A stretch of 64,000 nucleotides of DNA from Microbispora rosea subsp. aerata (lineage in GTDB: Bacteria > Actinomycetota > Actinomycetes > Streptosporangiales > Streptosporangiaceae). The DNA lies in the NCBI RefSeq assembly GCF_014647835.1, contig NZ_BMPY01000002.1:186001-250000 (forward strand), written 5' to 3'. Under the pieces are notes generated by a model that worked only from the letters and a program-made list of their open reading frames with translations, was not told the origin of the DNA and did not search any database. The translations under genes and the position numbers were made by a program. How positions within the stretch are numbered: the first letter of the stretch is position 1; every line of letters starts with the position of its first letter. Below, in pieces: positions 18,198 through 28,602 of the stretch.

Positions 18198-18447
18198 GAC
18201 GAGGGGCCTTTCCGCTCGTTTGCGTTTCATGCGGGCAGGGCCCGCTGCTGTCTTCTTTAAACTCTCACCCTCAAGTTGAGGTTTAGCGTTATGTCAACCT
18301 GAGGATTGATACGGACAGTAGGGTTGCGCGTCCCCCAGGGTCAACTAACCGCGCCGCAAGGCCGTCCGGCGTGTCGCGCGCTGTCCTATTCGCACGATGC
18401 CCCGGTCAAATGGGGTCCGGACCACGGGCGGCGGCCCGTGAGATATC
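18198..18447 (-). promoter_or_regulatory. ftsQ-ftsZ intergenic region with candidate ftsZ promoter
   Basis: This is one of the longest gaps in the otherwise overlapping cluster. Reading the minus strand, a perfect -35 TTGACA lies at 18297-18292. About 10 nt further downstream is a near-perfect palindrome, CCTCAACTTGAGG (18281-18269). No clear -10 is placed at consensus spacing, so the start point is unknown. In Streptomyces the matching interval carries several ftsZ promoters, which supports a separate ftsZ promoter here. Confidence 0.5.
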
Positions 18448-19119
18448 TCACCTGACCGTCACCACCTGCGGCGAGCTGACATCGTAGCTGGTTCCCGGCT
18501 TGGCGAGCGCCGCGACCAGCACGCGTCCTTTCTGCGCGGAGCGCTCCGCGTCTCCCCACACGACCGTACGGCCGTCGGTGAGTTTAAGCGTGATCGACCT
18601 GGGCGAGGGGACGCGCAGCTCCCGCAGACGCTCCAGGACGCTCTCGGGCAGGGCCCGCAGCACGACGAGCCCGGCCCTGGTGGCGGGGTCGTCCACGGCC
18701 GCCCGCTGGACGCGCAGCACGGGCAGCCGGGGCGGGGCCACGGTGACCTGCTGCAGGACGACACCGTACCGGTCGATCACCGCGGTCGTCGCGCCCATGG
18801 GCACGGCGGCGGCGGGGACGCGCTCGACCACGCTGACGCGCAGCGTCGCCGGCCAGCCCCGGTCGACCGTGGCCGACTCGACCGCGCGCATCGCGCGCAG
18901 CCGCCGTTCGACCTCGGCCAGGTCCACGGTGGCGAGCGGGGTGCCCGTGCGCACCGCGACGACCTGGCGCAGGTGCTCGGCCGGGATCCGGCTGTTGCCG
19001 GTTATCTCGACCTCCCGCACGCCGAGGACCGGCGAGAAGAACACGACCCAGGTGGCGACGCCCACCACCCCTCCCGTCAGGAGGGTGGCGAGCGCGGATC
19101 GCCGGACGGCCCGCCTCAT
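18448..19119 (-). CDS. ftsQ: Cell division protein FtsQ
   Basis: This 223-aa bitopic membrane protein has a short basic cytoplasmic start, one helix (about 10-29) and a POTRA domain opening with VLGVREVEITGNSRI. The FtsQ/DivIB beta domain follows with DRYGVVLQQV. It links FtsL and FtsW/FtsI at the septum. A 13-bp gap separates it from murC upstream, which suggests co-transcription. Confidence 0.94.
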   Translation of the reverse strand: MRRAVRRSALATLLTGGVVGVATWVVFFSPVLGVREVEITGNSRIPAEHLRQVVAVRTGTPLATVDLAEVERRLRAMRAVESATVDRGWPATLRVSVVERVPAAAVPMGATTAVIDRYGVVLQQVTVAPPRLPVLRVQRAAVDDPATRAGLVVLRALPESVLERLRELRVPSPRSITLKLTDGRTVVWGDAERSAQKGRVLVAALAKPGTSYDVSSPQVVTVR

Positions 19120-19132
19120 CGGTCCCCCCGGG

Positions 19133-20557
19133 TCACTGGGCGGACAGCTCCGCGACGATCTTCGGACCGAGCTCGGTCACGTCTCCCGCGCCCATCGTCA
19201 GCACGATGTCCCCGGCGCGGGCCCGCCCGGCGACGAGCGCCGGCACGGACTGCCGGTCGGGCGCGTAGACGACCCGCTCGGCGGGGAGCGGGACCTTGCC
19301 CGCGACCAGCGCGCCGGAGACCCCGGGCTCGGGGTCCTCGCGCGCGCCGTACACGTCCAGCACGATCACCTCGTCGGCGAGCCCGAGCGCCGCGCCGAAC
19401 TCGTCGGCGAAGAACCGGGTGCGCGAATAGAGGTGCGGCTGGAAGACCGCGATGACCCGGCCGTCGCCGGCGACGACGTCGCGGGCGGCCCGCAGGTCGG
19501 CGGTCAGTTCGGTCGGGTGGTGGGCGTAGCTGTCGAAGACCGTCACGCCCGCGGCCCCTCCCTTGGACTCGAACCGCCGCTTGGCCCCGGTGAAGGCGGC
19601 CAGGCCCTCCTTGACGTCGTCGAAGCGCAGGCCGAGGTGGAGCGCCACGGCGATCACCGCGGTGGCGTTGAGCGCGTTGTGCCGGCCCGGCACCGCCAGG
19701 CGCACCTCGCCGCGGCCCGGTCCCCCAGGCACCCCGGGGCCGAACTCCACGCCGAACTCCACGCCGAGGCCGCGCGGCGTCACGCCGGTCGTACGCACGT
19801 CGGCGCCGGCGCTCTCCCCGTAGGTGACGACGGTGAGGCCGTGCCCGCGCGCGACCGGCACGAGGGCGGCGGCGCCGGGGTCGTCGGCGCACACCACGAG
19901 CAGCGATCCGACCCGCTCGACGAAGCGGGCGAAGCTGTCGTGAACGGCCTGCGGGTCTCCGTAGTTGTCCAGGTGGTCGGCCTCGACGTTGGTCACCACG
20001 GCGATCTTCGGCGCGAGCATGAGGAAGGAGCCGTCGCTCTCGTCGGCCTCCGCCACGAACACCTCGCCCGCGCCGTCGTCGGCGCCGAGCCCGGTCGTCA
20101 CGAGCTGCCCGCCGACGCAGTACGACGGGTCCTCGCCGCACTTCTGCAACGCCACGGTCAGCATCGAGGTGGTCGTGGTCTTGCCGTGCGTGCCCGCGAC
20201 GGCGATGCCGGTGCGGCCGGCCATGACCGACGCCAGCGCGGCGGCGCGCGGGATCACCCGCAGGTTCCGCCGCAGCGCCTCCCCCAGCTCGGGGTTGGAG
20301 TCGCGGATCGCGGTGGACACCACGACCGTGTCCACGTCCTTGATATGGGAGGCGGCGTGGCCGACGTGGACGACGGCGCCCAGCTCGCGCAGCTCGGCCA
20401 GCAGGTCGGAGGGCCGCGCGTCGCTGCCCGACACCGGCACGCCCCGCTTCAGCAGGATCCGGGCGATGCCGGACATCCCGGCGCCGCCGATGCCGATGAA
20501 GTGCACCCGCCCCAGGTCGGCCGCCGGAACGGGATCCACGAGCTTGACGAGACTCAT
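19133..20557 (-). CDS. murC: UDP-N-acetylmuramate-L-alanine ligase
   Basis: This 474-aa cytoplasmic Mur ligase adds L-alanine to UDP-MurNAc. The N-terminal Rossmann motif [11 protein letters not shown] and the ATP-loop GTHGKTTT are both present, and the C-terminal ligase domain is complete. The ATG overlaps the murG stop by 4 bp. In Streptomyces coelicolor murC lies outside this cluster, so its position here is a lineage marker. Confidence 0.96.
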   Translation of the reverse strand: MSLVKLVDPVPAADLGRVHFIGIGGAGMSGIARILLKRGVPVSGSDARPSDLLAELRELGAVVHVGHAASHIKDVDTVVVSTAIRDSNPELGEALRRNLRVIPRAAALASVMAGRTGIAVAGTHGKTTTTSMLTVALQKCGEDPSYCVGGQLVTTGLGADDGAGEVFVAEADESDGSFLMLAPKIAVVTNVEADHLDNYGDPQAVHDSFARFVERVGSLLVVCADDPGAAALVPVARGHGLTVVTYGESAGADVRTTGVTPRGLGVEFGVEFGPGVPGGPGRGEVRLAVPGRHNALNATAVIAVALHLGLRFDDVKEGLAAFTGAKRRFESKGGAAGVTVFDSYAHHPTELTADLRAARDVVAGDGRVIAVFQPHLYSRTRFFADEFGAALGLADEVIVLDVYGAREDPEPGVSGALVAGKVPLPAERVVYAPDRQSVPALVAGRARAGDIVLTMGAGDVTELGPKIVAELSAQ

Positions 20558-21633
20558 CGGTGAGCGATCTCCAGCACCTTGCGGGCGAGCGCCATGTCGG
20601 CGTCCTTGCGGCCCATCCGCGATGCGGCCTCGGACATCGCGACCACGCGCTCGGGGTCGTTCAGGATCGGCAGCAGCGTCTCGACGATCCAGGCCGCCGA
20701 CAGGTTCGCGTCGTCGACCATCAGGCCGCCCCCGGCCCGCACGATGGGCTCGGCGTTGAGGCGCTGCTCGCCGTTGCCGTGCGGCAGCGGCACGAACGCC
20801 GCCGGCAGCCCGACGGCGGTCAGCTCGGCGCAGGTCATGGCGCCCGCGCGGGACAGCACGAGGTCGGCGGCGGCGTAGGCGAGGTCCATCCGGTCGACGT
20901 ACGGCAGGATGACGTACTGCGGGTCGCCCGGCGGGGGCTCCACCTCGACGGTGTTCTTGGGCCCGATCACGTGCAGCACCTGGACGCCGGCGGCCCGCAG
21001 GTAGGGCGCGGCCTCCAGCGCCGCCTGGTTGATGGAGCGGGCGCCCTGCGACCCGCCGAACACCAGCAGCGTCACCCGGTCGGACTCCAGCCCGAAGTAC
21101 GACCGCGCCTTGTCGCCTATCGACAGCCGGTCCATCGTGCTGATCTCGCGGCGCAGCGGGATGCCGACGTACTCGGCGTTGGGGAGCACCGCGTCCGGGT
21201 GGCCGGTGAACACGTGCTCGGTGAGGCGGGCGCCGAGCCGGTTGGCCAGGCCGGGCCGCGGGTTGGCCTCGTGGACCACGATCGGGATCCCGCGCCGCCG
21301 GGCGCCGAGGTAGCCGGGCGTGGCGACGTAACCGCCGAAGCCGACCAGGATGTCCGCGCGGACCTTGTCGAGGATGCCCGCCGCGGTGCCGATGGCCCCG
21401 GCGAGACGGCCGGGCACCGTGAGGAGCTGGGGGCTGAGCGAGCGGGGCAGCGGCACGGCGGGCACGAGCTCGAGCTCGTAGCCGCGGGCGGGCACCAGGC
21501 GGGTCTCCAGGCCGCGCTCGGTGCCGAGGCAGGTGATGCCGATCCCCGGGTCGAGTCGGCGAAGCGCGTCGGCCAGCGCGAGCGCCGGCTCGATATGGCC
21601 GGCCGTCCCGCCGCCGGCGAGGACCACCCTCAT
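20554..21633 (-). CDS. murG: Lipid II synthase MurG (GlcNAc transferase)
   Basis: This 359-aa GT28 glycosyltransferase transfers GlcNAc to lipid I on the inner membrane face. Signatures are the N-terminal G-loop [13 protein letters not shown], the second loop [10 protein letters not shown] and the UDP-GlcNAc site [10 protein letters not shown]. The start at 21633 gives an ATGA overlap with ftsW and begins exactly at [13 protein letters not shown]. The ORF extends much further upstream, but that part is a shadow of ftsW. Confidence 0.97.
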   Translation of the reverse strand: MRVVLAGGGTAGHIEPALALADALRRLDPGIGITCLGTERGLETRLVPARGYELELVPAVPLPRSLSPQLLTVPGRLAGAIGTAAGILDKVRADILVGFGGYVATPGYLGARRRGIPIVVHEANPRPGLANRLGARLTEHVFTGHPDAVLPNAEYVGIPLRREISTMDRLSIGDKARSYFGLESDRVTLLVFGGSQGARSINQAALEAAPYLRAAGVQVLHVIGPKNTVEVEPPPGDPQYVILPYVDRMDLAYAAADLVLSRAGAMTCAELTAVGLPAAFVPLPHGNGEQRLNAEPIVRAGGGLMVDDANLSAAWIVETLLPILNDPERVVAMSEAASRMGRKDADMALARKVLEIAHR

Positions 21634-23075
21634 GTCACTCCCTGTTCTCGCGGATGCCTTCGCGGTTGTTCCCGCGTCTGATCCTCCGTCGTTCCCTTTT
21701 GTGCCGTTCGTGGCCGTACCGGTCGCCGGGCCGTCCGCTGCCCGGCCGGCGCCCGCGAGCCCGCGGACCGCCGTCCGGCGCGGCCGTACAGGCCAAGCCA
21801 GCTTAGAGCCCGCGCGACCGGTCCCGGGCCACGGGCGGCCAGCGCCTCGGCCGCTCCGGGCTCCTGCTTGGCGAACGACAGCAGCATGCCGAGCGCGGCG
21901 AGCGTCGGCAGCAGCGCCGATCCGCCGTACGACACCAGGGGCAGCGGGATGCCGGTGACGGGGAACACCCCGATGACCGCGCCGATGTTGACGACGGCCT
22001 GCCCGGCGATCCACGCGGTGGTGGCGGCGGCCGCCAGCCGGATGAAGGGGTCCTTCGTCCGGATGGCGATGCGCAGCCCGGCGTACCCGAGGAGACCGAA
22101 CAGCGCGACCACCACGAGCGTCCCCATCAGCCCGAGCTCCTCGCCCAGGATGGAGAAGATGAAGTCGCTCTCCGCGTGCGGAACGTAGTTCCACTTCTGC
22201 CGGCCCGCGCCGAGCCCGAGGCCGAACCAGCCGCCCGAGCCGATCGCCATCAATCCCTGGGCGGACTGGAAGCCCTCGTCCTGCGCGGTCTCCCACACGT
22301 GCAGGAAGCCGGTGAGGCGGCCGAGCCGGTACGGCTCGACGATGATCATAGTGGCCGTCGCCAGCACGAGCAGCGCGAGAATCCCGCCGAACAGCCGCAC
22401 CGGCGCGCCGACCACCCACAGCAGCGCCAGGAAGATCATCATGAGCACGAGCGTCGTGCCGAGGTCACGCCCCATCATGACCAGGACGGCGAGCAGGGCC
22501 ACCCCCGGCATCAGCGGGATCAGCAGCTGCCGCCACTCGATGCGCCCGCCGCGCGCCCGCGTCGCGAGCAGGTCGGCCCCCCACAGCACCAGGGCCAGCT
22601 TCGCCGGTTCGGACGGCTGCACCGAGAACGGGCCGATGATGAGCCACCGCTGGGCGCCCAGCAGCTCCTGGCCGAGGAAGATGACCATCAGCAGGCCGAG
22701 GATCGACAGGCCCATCAGCGGATAGCCGGCCAGCCGGAAGAACCGCTGCGGCAGCCGGGAGCAGATCCACATCAGCGGAAGCCCGATCGCCACCGAGGTG
22801 ACCTGCTTGAGGAACCAGTAGAACGGGTCGCCGATCCGCTGCAGCGCCTCGATGCTCGACGCCGACAGCACCATCATCAGCCCGAGCGCCAGCAGCAGGG
22901 CGCTGCAGCCGAGCACGAGATGGTACGACGTCAGCGGGCGGGCGAGCAGCTCGCGCAGCCCGGCGATCTGGGCGCGGGCCCAGCCCACGGGCTCGGGCCC
23001 GCGGGGCTCGGCCTGCCGCTCGGCCTTGCGCGTGCTCGCGGCACCGGCGGCGGGGCCGGTCGCGGGGCCCGTCAC
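21630..23075 (-). CDS. ftsW: Septal peptidoglycan glycosyltransferase FtsW
   Basis: This 481-aa SEDS-family polytopic protein polymerises lipid II at the septum with FtsI. About ten membrane helices are visible, with the conserved [20 protein letters not shown] and the C-terminal PLVSYGGSA signature. A charged cytoplasmic tail rich in Arg and Gly (about 420-481) follows. It overlaps murD and murG by 4 bp at each end, indicating translational coupling. Confidence 0.96.
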   Translation of the reverse strand: MTGPATGPAAGAASTRKAERQAEPRGPEPVGWARAQIAGLRELLARPLTSYHLVLGCSALLLALGLMMVLSASSIEALQRIGDPFYWFLKQVTSVAIGLPLMWICSRLPQRFFRLAGYPLMGLSILGLLMVIFLGQELLGAQRWLIIGPFSVQPSEPAKLALVLWGADLLATRARGGRIEWRQLLIPLMPGVALLAVLVMMGRDLGTTLVLMMIFLALLWVVGAPVRLFGGILALLVLATATMIIVEPYRLGRLTGFLHVWETAQDEGFQSAQGLMAIGSGGWFGLGLGAGRQKWNYVPHAESDFIFSILGEELGLMGTLVVVALFGLLGYAGLRIAIRTKDPFIRLAAAATTAWIAGQAVVNIGAVIGVFPVTGIPLPLVSYGGSALLPTLAALGMLLSFAKQEPGAAEALAARGPGPVARALSWLGLYGRAGRRSAGSRAPAGQRTARRPVRPRTAQKGTTEDQTREQPRRHPREQGVT

Positions 23076-24448
23076 CGGGCCGCCAGCCGTTGCACCGCTC
23101 GGGCGAACGCCTCCCCACGTGCTCCGTACGAGGCGAACATGTCCAGCGACGCCCCGGCGGGCGCGAGCAGCACGGTGTCACCCGGGGAGGCGAGCCGGGC
23201 GGCTTCGGTGACGACACGGTCCATGACCCCAGTGTCTTGCCCCGGCACGTCCACCACGGGGACATTCGCGGCGTGTCGCGCCAATGCCCGGCGGATCACG
23301 TCGCGGTCGGCCCCCAGCAGCACCGCGCCGCGCAGCCGGGGCGCGGCCTGGCGCACCAGGTCGTCGACGTCGGCGCCCTTGAGCTGCCCGCCCGCGACCC
23401 ACACGACCGACGGGTAGGCCGCCAGCGACGCGGCCGCCGCGTGCGGGTTGGTGGCCTTGGAATCGTCCACGTAGTCGACCTCGCCGACCCGGGCGACGTG
23501 GGCGATGCGGTGCGGGTCCGGGGTGAACTCCCGCAGCCCGCGCCGTACGGCCTCGGGCGGCACGCCGTACGCCCTGGCCAGGGCGGCGGCGGCGAGCGCG
23601 TTGGCGACGTTGTGCGGCGCGAAGGGGCGCACGTCCTCCAGCGAGGCCAGCTCCTCCGCCGAGCGCACGGGGTCGGCCACGAAGGCCCGGTCGACCAGCA
23701 GGTCCTCCACGACGCCGAGCTCCCCGGGCCTGGGCACGGCGAGCGTGAAGCCCACCCGCCGGGCGTACGGCTCGGCCAGGCGGGACGACCACGGGTCGTC
23801 GGCGTTGTGGACCACCGTCGCCGCCTTGGGGTAGATGCGCGCCTTGGCCGCGGCGTACTCCTCCATCGAGCCGTGCCAGTCGATGTGGTCGGGCGCCACG
23901 TTCAGCACGGCCGCCGCGTGCGGCGCGAGCGTCGAGGACCAGTGGAGCTGGAAGCTCGACAGCTCCACGGCGAGCACGTCGTACGGCCCGTCCACGGCCT
24001 CCACGATCGGGACGCCGACGTTGCCCACGGCCACGGCCTTGTGCCCGGCGGCCGACAGCATCGACGTGAGCATGCGCACGGCGGTGGTCTTGCCGTTGGT
24101 GCCGGTCAGCGCCAGCCAGGGGGCCGCGCCCTCGGGTCGCAGCCGCCAGGCCAGCTCCACCTCCCCGATGACCTCGACGCCCGCCCGCGCGGCGGCGGCG
24201 AGCAGCGGGTGGGCGGGACGCCAGCCCGGCGAGGTGACCAGGAGGGAGGTCCCGGCGGGCAGGGCGGGCTCGCCGAAGCGCACCTCCACGCCCAGCTCGG
24301 CGAGCTCGGCGGCGGTCGCGCGCTGCCGCTCGCCGTCCACGGCCTCCAGCACGGTCACGCGGGTGCCGCGCGCCGCCAGGGCCCGCGCCGCGGCGGCGCC
24401 CGACACGCCGAGGCCGGCGACGACGACGGTCACTGCTTCGGCATCCAT
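23072..24448 (-). CDS. murD: UDP-MurNAc-L-Ala-D-glutamate ligase
   Basis: This is a 458-aa Mur ligase. The Rossmann-like start [18 protein letters not shown] and the P-loop LTGTNGKTT are clear. The family motif [13 protein letters not shown] and the C-terminal [11 protein letters not shown] are intact. ATG 24448 overlaps the mraY end by 19 bp. A GTG at 24433, giving a GTGA stop-start overlap, is an equally reasonable start. The long ORF upstream is a mraY shadow. Confidence 0.95.
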   Translation of the reverse strand: MDAEAVTVVVAGLGVSGAAAARALAARGTRVTVLEAVDGERQRATAAELAELGVEVRFGEPALPAGTSLLVTSPGWRPAHPLLAAAARAGVEVIGEVELAWRLRPEGAAPWLALTGTNGKTTAVRMLTSMLSAAGHKAVAVGNVGVPIVEAVDGPYDVLAVELSSFQLHWSSTLAPHAAAVLNVAPDHIDWHGSMEEYAAAKARIYPKAATVVHNADDPWSSRLAEPYARRVGFTLAVPRPGELGVVEDLLVDRAFVADPVRSAEELASLEDVRPFAPHNVANALAAAALARAYGVPPEAVRRGLREFTPDPHRIAHVARVGEVDYVDDSKATNPHAAAASLAAYPSVVWVAGGQLKGADVDDLVRQAAPRLRGAVLLGADRDVIRRALARHAANVPVVDVPGQDTGVMDRVVTEAARLASPGDTVLLAPAGASLDMFASYGARGEAFARAVQRLAAR

Positions 24449-25506
24449 TCGAGGTAGAACAGCCCGAGGCCGGCGGCGACGCACAGGGCGGCGATCAGCC
24501 AGAAGCGCACCACGATCGTCGTCTCGGCCCAGCCCGACAGCTCGAAGTGATGCTGCAGCGGCGCCATCCGGAAGACCCGCCTGCGGGTCAGCTTGAACGA
24601 CCCGACCTGGATGATCACCGACATCGTGATGATCGCGAACAGGCCGCCCAGGATGACCAGCAGGAGCTGGGTCCGGGTGGTGAAGGCCAGGCCGGCGATC
24701 ACGCCGCCGAGGGCGAGCGAGCCGGTGTCGCCCATGAAGATCTTCGCGGGCGGGGCGTTCCACCACAGGAAGCCCAGACACGCGCCGAGCACCGCCGCGG
24801 CGACCACCGCCAAATCGAGCGGGTCGCGCACCCAGTAGCAGTTGGGGCCGAAGCCGACCGTCGTGCAGCTGTTGCGCAGCTGCCAGTTGCCGATCAGCAC
24901 GTACGCCGCGAGGACCAGGCAGGTGGCGCCGGAGGCCAGGCCGTCGAGCCCGTCGGTCAGGTTCACCGCGTTCGAGAAGCCCACGATGAAGAACACGACC
25001 CAGATCATGAACCCGATCAGCCCGATCGACGGGCCGATGTCGCGCAGGAACGAGATCCGCGTCTCCGCGGGGGTCACGGCGTAGGCGTTGGGGAACCGCA
25101 GCACGAGCACCGCGAAGATCGCGCCCACGACGAGCTGCCCGGCGGCCTTGGCGCCGCTGCGCAGGCCGAGGCTCCGCTGCTTGTAGATCTTGATGAAGTC
25201 GTCGAGGAAGCCGACCGCGGCCAGGCCGGTCATCAGGAACAGCACCAGCAGCCCGGAGGCCGTCGGGGGGTCGCTGACCGCCGAGAAGACGGTCACCCCG
25301 TGCGCCGTGAAGTAGCCGATCAGCGACGCGATGACGATCACCGTGCCGCCCATCGTCGGGGTGCCCTTCTTGTCGTAGTGCCCCGACGGGCCCTCCTCGC
25401 GGATGTTCTGGCCGTAGCCCCTGCGGGCGAACAGCCGGATGGCCAGCGGCGTGCCGACCATGGACAGAATCAGCGAGATCGCCCCCGCGATGAGGATGTT
25501 CCTCAC
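24430..25506 (-). CDS. mraY: Phospho-MurNAc-pentapeptide transferase
   Basis: This 358-aa membrane enzyme transfers phospho-MurNAc-pentapeptide to undecaprenyl phosphate, making lipid I. There are ten hydrophobic segments. The catalytic aspartate loops are present: [20 protein letters not shown] and [12 protein letters not shown]. The N-terminus [16 protein letters not shown] is typical of actinobacteria. Its start overlaps the murF stop by 4 bp. Confidence 0.97.
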   Translation of the reverse strand: MRNILIAGAISLILSMVGTPLAIRLFARRGYGQNIREEGPSGHYDKKGTPTMGGTVIVIASLIGYFTAHGVTVFSAVSDPPTASGLLVLFLMTGLAAVGFLDDFIKIYKQRSLGLRSGAKAAGQLVVGAIFAVLVLRFPNAYAVTPAETRISFLRDIGPSIGLIGFMIWVVFFIVGFSNAVNLTDGLDGLASGATCLVLAAYVLIGNWQLRNSCTTVGFGPNCYWVRDPLDLAVVAAAVLGACLGFLWWNAPPAKIFMGDTGSLALGGVIAGLAFTTRTQLLLVILGGLFAIITMSVIIQVGSFKLTRRRVFRMAPLQHHFELSGWAETTIVVRFWLIAALCVAAGLGLFYLEWMPKQ

Positions 25507-26870
25507 CGGGTGTCACCTCCGAGGATCGCCTCGGCGACCCGCTCGAGCCCGGCCGCACGCGGCCCCTTCACCAGCACGACGTCGCCCGGCGCGAGCCGGT
25601 CCGACAACTCCCTCGCCGCCGCCGAGACGTCGGGGACGTGGATCGCGCCGGGGGCCCCGGCCAGCACCGGCTCGGCGTCCTCCCCCACGACGACGACCGC
25701 CTCCAGGCCCGCGCCCGCGGCCAGCCTGCCCACGTCCTCGTTGAGCGCCCGGCTGTCCTCGCCGAGCTCGCGCAGCGCGGCGATCACCGCGAAACGCCGC
25801 CGCCCCTCCCCGATCGCCGCGAGGCTGCGGAAGGCGGCCCGCATGGAGTCGGGGTTGGCGTTGTAGGCGTCGTTGATGACGGTCACGCCGTCGGGCCGCT
25901 CGGTGACCTCCATCCGCCAGCGGCTGCGCGGCTCGGCCGCCGACAGCTCCTCGGCGATCTCGGCGGCCGGCAGCCCGAGCTCGTGGGCGGCCGCCGCGGC
26001 GGCCAGCGCGTTGTCCACCGCGTGCGCGCCGTACAGGCGCAGCCGGACCGGGGCGGCGCCGGACGGGGTGCGCAGCGTGAACGAGGCGCGGCCGGCGGCG
26101 TCGAGCGTCTCGTCCTCCGCCCGCACGTGCGCCTCGGGCGAGCGCCCGAAGTAGGTCACCCGCGCGCCGGTGCGGCCGGCCATCGCGCGCACCAGGGGGT
26201 CGTCGGCGTTGAGCACCGCGACCCCGTCGGCCGGCAGCGCCTCGACCAGCTCGCCCTTGGCCCGCGCGATCGCCTCCTTGCCGCCGAAGATCCCCAGGTG
26301 CGCGGTGCCGACGTTGAGCACGACGCCGATGCGGGGCGGGGCGATCCGCGCGAGGTAGGCGACGTGGCCGACGTTGCGCGCGCTCAGCTCCAGGACCAGG
26401 AAGCGGGTGTCCTCCTCCGCCTTGAGCACGGTCAGCGGGTGGCCGATCTCGTTGTTGTACGAGCCGACGGGGGCGACCGTGGGGCCGAGCCGGGCCGCGA
26501 GGCCGGCCAGCAGGTCCTTGGTCGTGGTCTTGCCCGCGGAGCCGGTCACCCCGACGACGGTCGCGGCGGGCAGCTCCGACAGCACGGCGGTGGCCAGCGA
26601 GGCCAGTGCCGCGAGCGGGTCGGCCACGATCACGGCCGGCGCCTCCACGGGCCGGGTGGCCAGAACGGCGACGGCCCCGGCGTCGTGGGCCTGCCGGGCG
26701 AAGTCGTGCCCGTCGGCCCGCTCCCCCTTGAGCGCCACGAACAGCGAGCCCGGTCCGGCCGCCCGTGAGTCGATCACGACGGGGCCCCGGACCACGGCCG
26801 CGGGGTCTGCCACCCCGTGTAGCGCCCCGGACGTGATCTCGGCGACCCGGGCCAGCGGCAACGGGATCAT
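25503..26870 (-). CDS. murF: UDP-MurNAc-tripeptide-D-Ala-D-Ala ligase
   Basis: This 455-aa Mur ligase adds D-Ala-D-Ala. It has an N-terminal MurE/MurF-type UDP-binding domain ([16 protein letters not shown]), the P-loop [13 protein letters not shown] and the conserved [11 protein letters not shown] in the central domain. A 66-bp gap separates it from murE, one of the few non-overlapping junctions in this part of the cluster. Confidence 0.96.
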   Translation of the reverse strand: MIPLPLARVAEITSGALHGVADPAAVVRGPVVIDSRAAGPGSLFVALKGERADGHDFARQAHDAGAVAVLATRPVEAPAVIVADPLAALASLATAVLSELPAATVVGVTGSAGKTTTKDLLAGLAARLGPTVAPVGSYNNEIGHPLTVLKAEEDTRFLVLELSARNVGHVAYLARIAPPRIGVVLNVGTAHLGIFGGKEAIARAKGELVEALPADGVAVLNADDPLVRAMAGRTGARVTYFGRSPEAHVRAEDETLDAAGRASFTLRTPSGAAPVRLRLYGAHAVDNALAAAAAAHELGLPAAEIAEELSAAEPRSRWRMEVTERPDGVTVINDAYNANPDSMRAAFRSLAAIGEGRRRFAVIAALRELGEDSRALNEDVGRLAAGAGLEAVVVVGEDAEPVLAGAPGAIHVPDVSAAARELSDRLAPGDVVLVKGPRAAGLERVAEAILGGDTR

Positions 26871-26936
26871 GGTGTCTTTCCTGCTCTCTTTCGCGTCGCT
26901 AACTCGGCCGCCAGGGCACGGCGGCCCGGCATCGGC

Positions 26937-28508
26937 TCACGCATCGGCGGCCTCCCGCGCCGCCCGCCGCGCCCGGCTCCGCTCCGCGATGGCCGCCGCG
27001 GCCACCTCGCGGTCGTCGAAGGGGATGACCTCGCCCCCGACATACTGCCCCTGCTCGTGTCCCTTGCCGGCCACAACTACCACATCTCCGGAACCGGCAC
27101 CGCCGACCGCCAGGCGGATGGCGGCCGCGCGGTCCGGCTCCACGACGACGTGGGCCCGCTCTTCAATGGGTACCCGCAGCGCGCCCTCCAGCATCGCGGC
27201 GAGGATCGCGAGCGGGTCCTCCGTACGGGGGTTGTCGCTGGTGAACACGGCCAGGTCGGCGAGGCGGACGGCGGCCTCGCCCATCATCGGGCGCTTGCCG
27301 CGGTCGCGGTCGCCGCCGCAGCCGAGCACGATCACCAGGCGGCCTCCCGGGCCGTCGTCCAGCACGGCGCGCACCGAGCGCAGCACCGACTCCACCGCGC
27401 CCGGCTTGTGCGCGTAGTCGACGATGACCTGGACGTCGTCCGCGCCCGGCACCCGCTCCATCCGGCCCGGCACGCCGGTGAACTCGCCGACGCCGGCCAC
27501 CGCGGCCTGCGGCGGGACGCCGGCCTCCACCAGCGCCACCAGCGCGCCGAGCGTGTTGGCCACGTTGAACGGGCCGGGCAGGGCCACCGACACCTCGGCC
27601 TCGACGCCGCCGGGCCCGACGAGGCGGAAGCGGCTGCCGGACGGGCCCAGGCGCACGTCCTCGGCCCGCCAGTCGGCCTCGGGCGCCCCGGCGGCGGAGA
27701 ACGTGGTGATCGGGATCTTGGCCGTGGCCGCCAGCTCCCGCCCGTGGGGGTCGTCGACGTTCACCACGCCGGCCCGGCTGAACTCGGGCGTGAACAGGCG
27801 CGCCTTGGCCGCGAAGTAGTCGTCCATGTCGCGGTGGAAGTCCAGGTGGTCCTGCGACAGGTTCGTGAAGATCGACACGTCGTAGAGCAGGCCGTCCACC
27901 CGTCCGAGCGCCAGCGCGTGGCTGGAGACCTCCATGGCCGCCGCGCTGACGCCGCGCTCGCGCATGAGCGCGAACAGCGCCTGCAGGTCGGTCGCCTCCG
28001 GGGTGGTGAGCTCGGGCGTGAACCGCGCGTCGCCCGCGCGGATCTCCACGCCGCCGATCAGGCCGGTGCGGTGGCCCGCCGCCCGCAGGCCCGCCTCCAG
28101 CAGGAACGTGGAGGTGGACTTGCCGCTGGTGCCGGTGACGCCGATGAGCGTGATGCCGGCCGCCGGCCTGCCGTACACCCAGGCGGAGACCTGCCCGAGC
28201 ACGGCCCTGGGGTCGGGCACGACGAGCACCGGCAGCCCGGTGGCCACGGCCCGGTCGCGGCCGTCGGCGTCGGTCAGGATCGCCGTCGCTCCCGCCGCGA
28301 GGGCGTCGGCGGCGAACTCCGCGCCGTGCCGGGCGTTGCCGGGCGCGGCCACGTAGAGGTCGCCGCGCCGCACCCGGCGCGAGTCGAGGGTGATGCCGGT
28401 CACCGTGCCGCGGACCACCCGCGCTCCGGGGGACGGGACGGCGACCGCGTCGCCGAGCATGGACGCGAGCGCGGACAGCGGGCGAGCCTGGACGGTCTCG
28501 GGACGCAT
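26937..28508 (-). CDS. murE: UDP-MurNAc-L-Ala-D-Glu-meso-diaminopimelate ligase
   Basis: This gene encodes 523 aa from ATG 28508. It is a Mur ligase with the N-domain LDSRRVRRGDLYVAAPG and P-loop GVTGTSGKSTS (Ser where Thr is usual). The substrate motif DNPRTEDP is diagnostic for meso-diaminopimelate rather than lysine, so the wall should be type mDAP. The start is uncertain. GTG 28526, or GTG 28595 placed 7 nt after the ftsI stop, are possible and would give up to 29 more residues. None has an ideal ribosome site. Confidence 0.94.
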   Translation of the reverse strand: MRPETVQARPLSALASMLGDAVAVPSPGARVVRGTVTGITLDSRRVRRGDLYVAAPGNARHGAEFAADALAAGATAILTDADGRDRAVATGLPVLVVPDPRAVLGQVSAWVYGRPAAGITLIGVTGTSGKSTSTFLLEAGLRAAGHRTGLIGGVEIRAGDARFTPELTTPEATDLQALFALMRERGVSAAAMEVSSHALALGRVDGLLYDVSIFTNLSQDHLDFHRDMDDYFAAKARLFTPEFSRAGVVNVDDPHGRELAATAKIPITTFSAAGAPEADWRAEDVRLGPSGSRFRLVGPGGVEAEVSVALPGPFNVANTLGALVALVEAGVPPQAAVAGVGEFTGVPGRMERVPGADDVQVIVDYAHKPGAVESVLRSVRAVLDDGPGGRLVIVLGCGGDRDRGKRPMMGEAAVRLADLAVFTSDNPRTEDPLAILAAMLEGALRVPIEERAHVVVEPDRAAAIRLAVGGAGSGDVVVVAGKGHEQGQYVGGEVIPFDDREVAAAAIAERSRARRAAREAADA

Positions 28509-28602
28509 GGACGACGGGGAACGCACGGCGAGAGCGTACCCCTCTCCGTCACCCGCCTCGGCCACTCCGCCTCCGGACACTGCGGCCCCGGTCACTCCGC
28601 CG

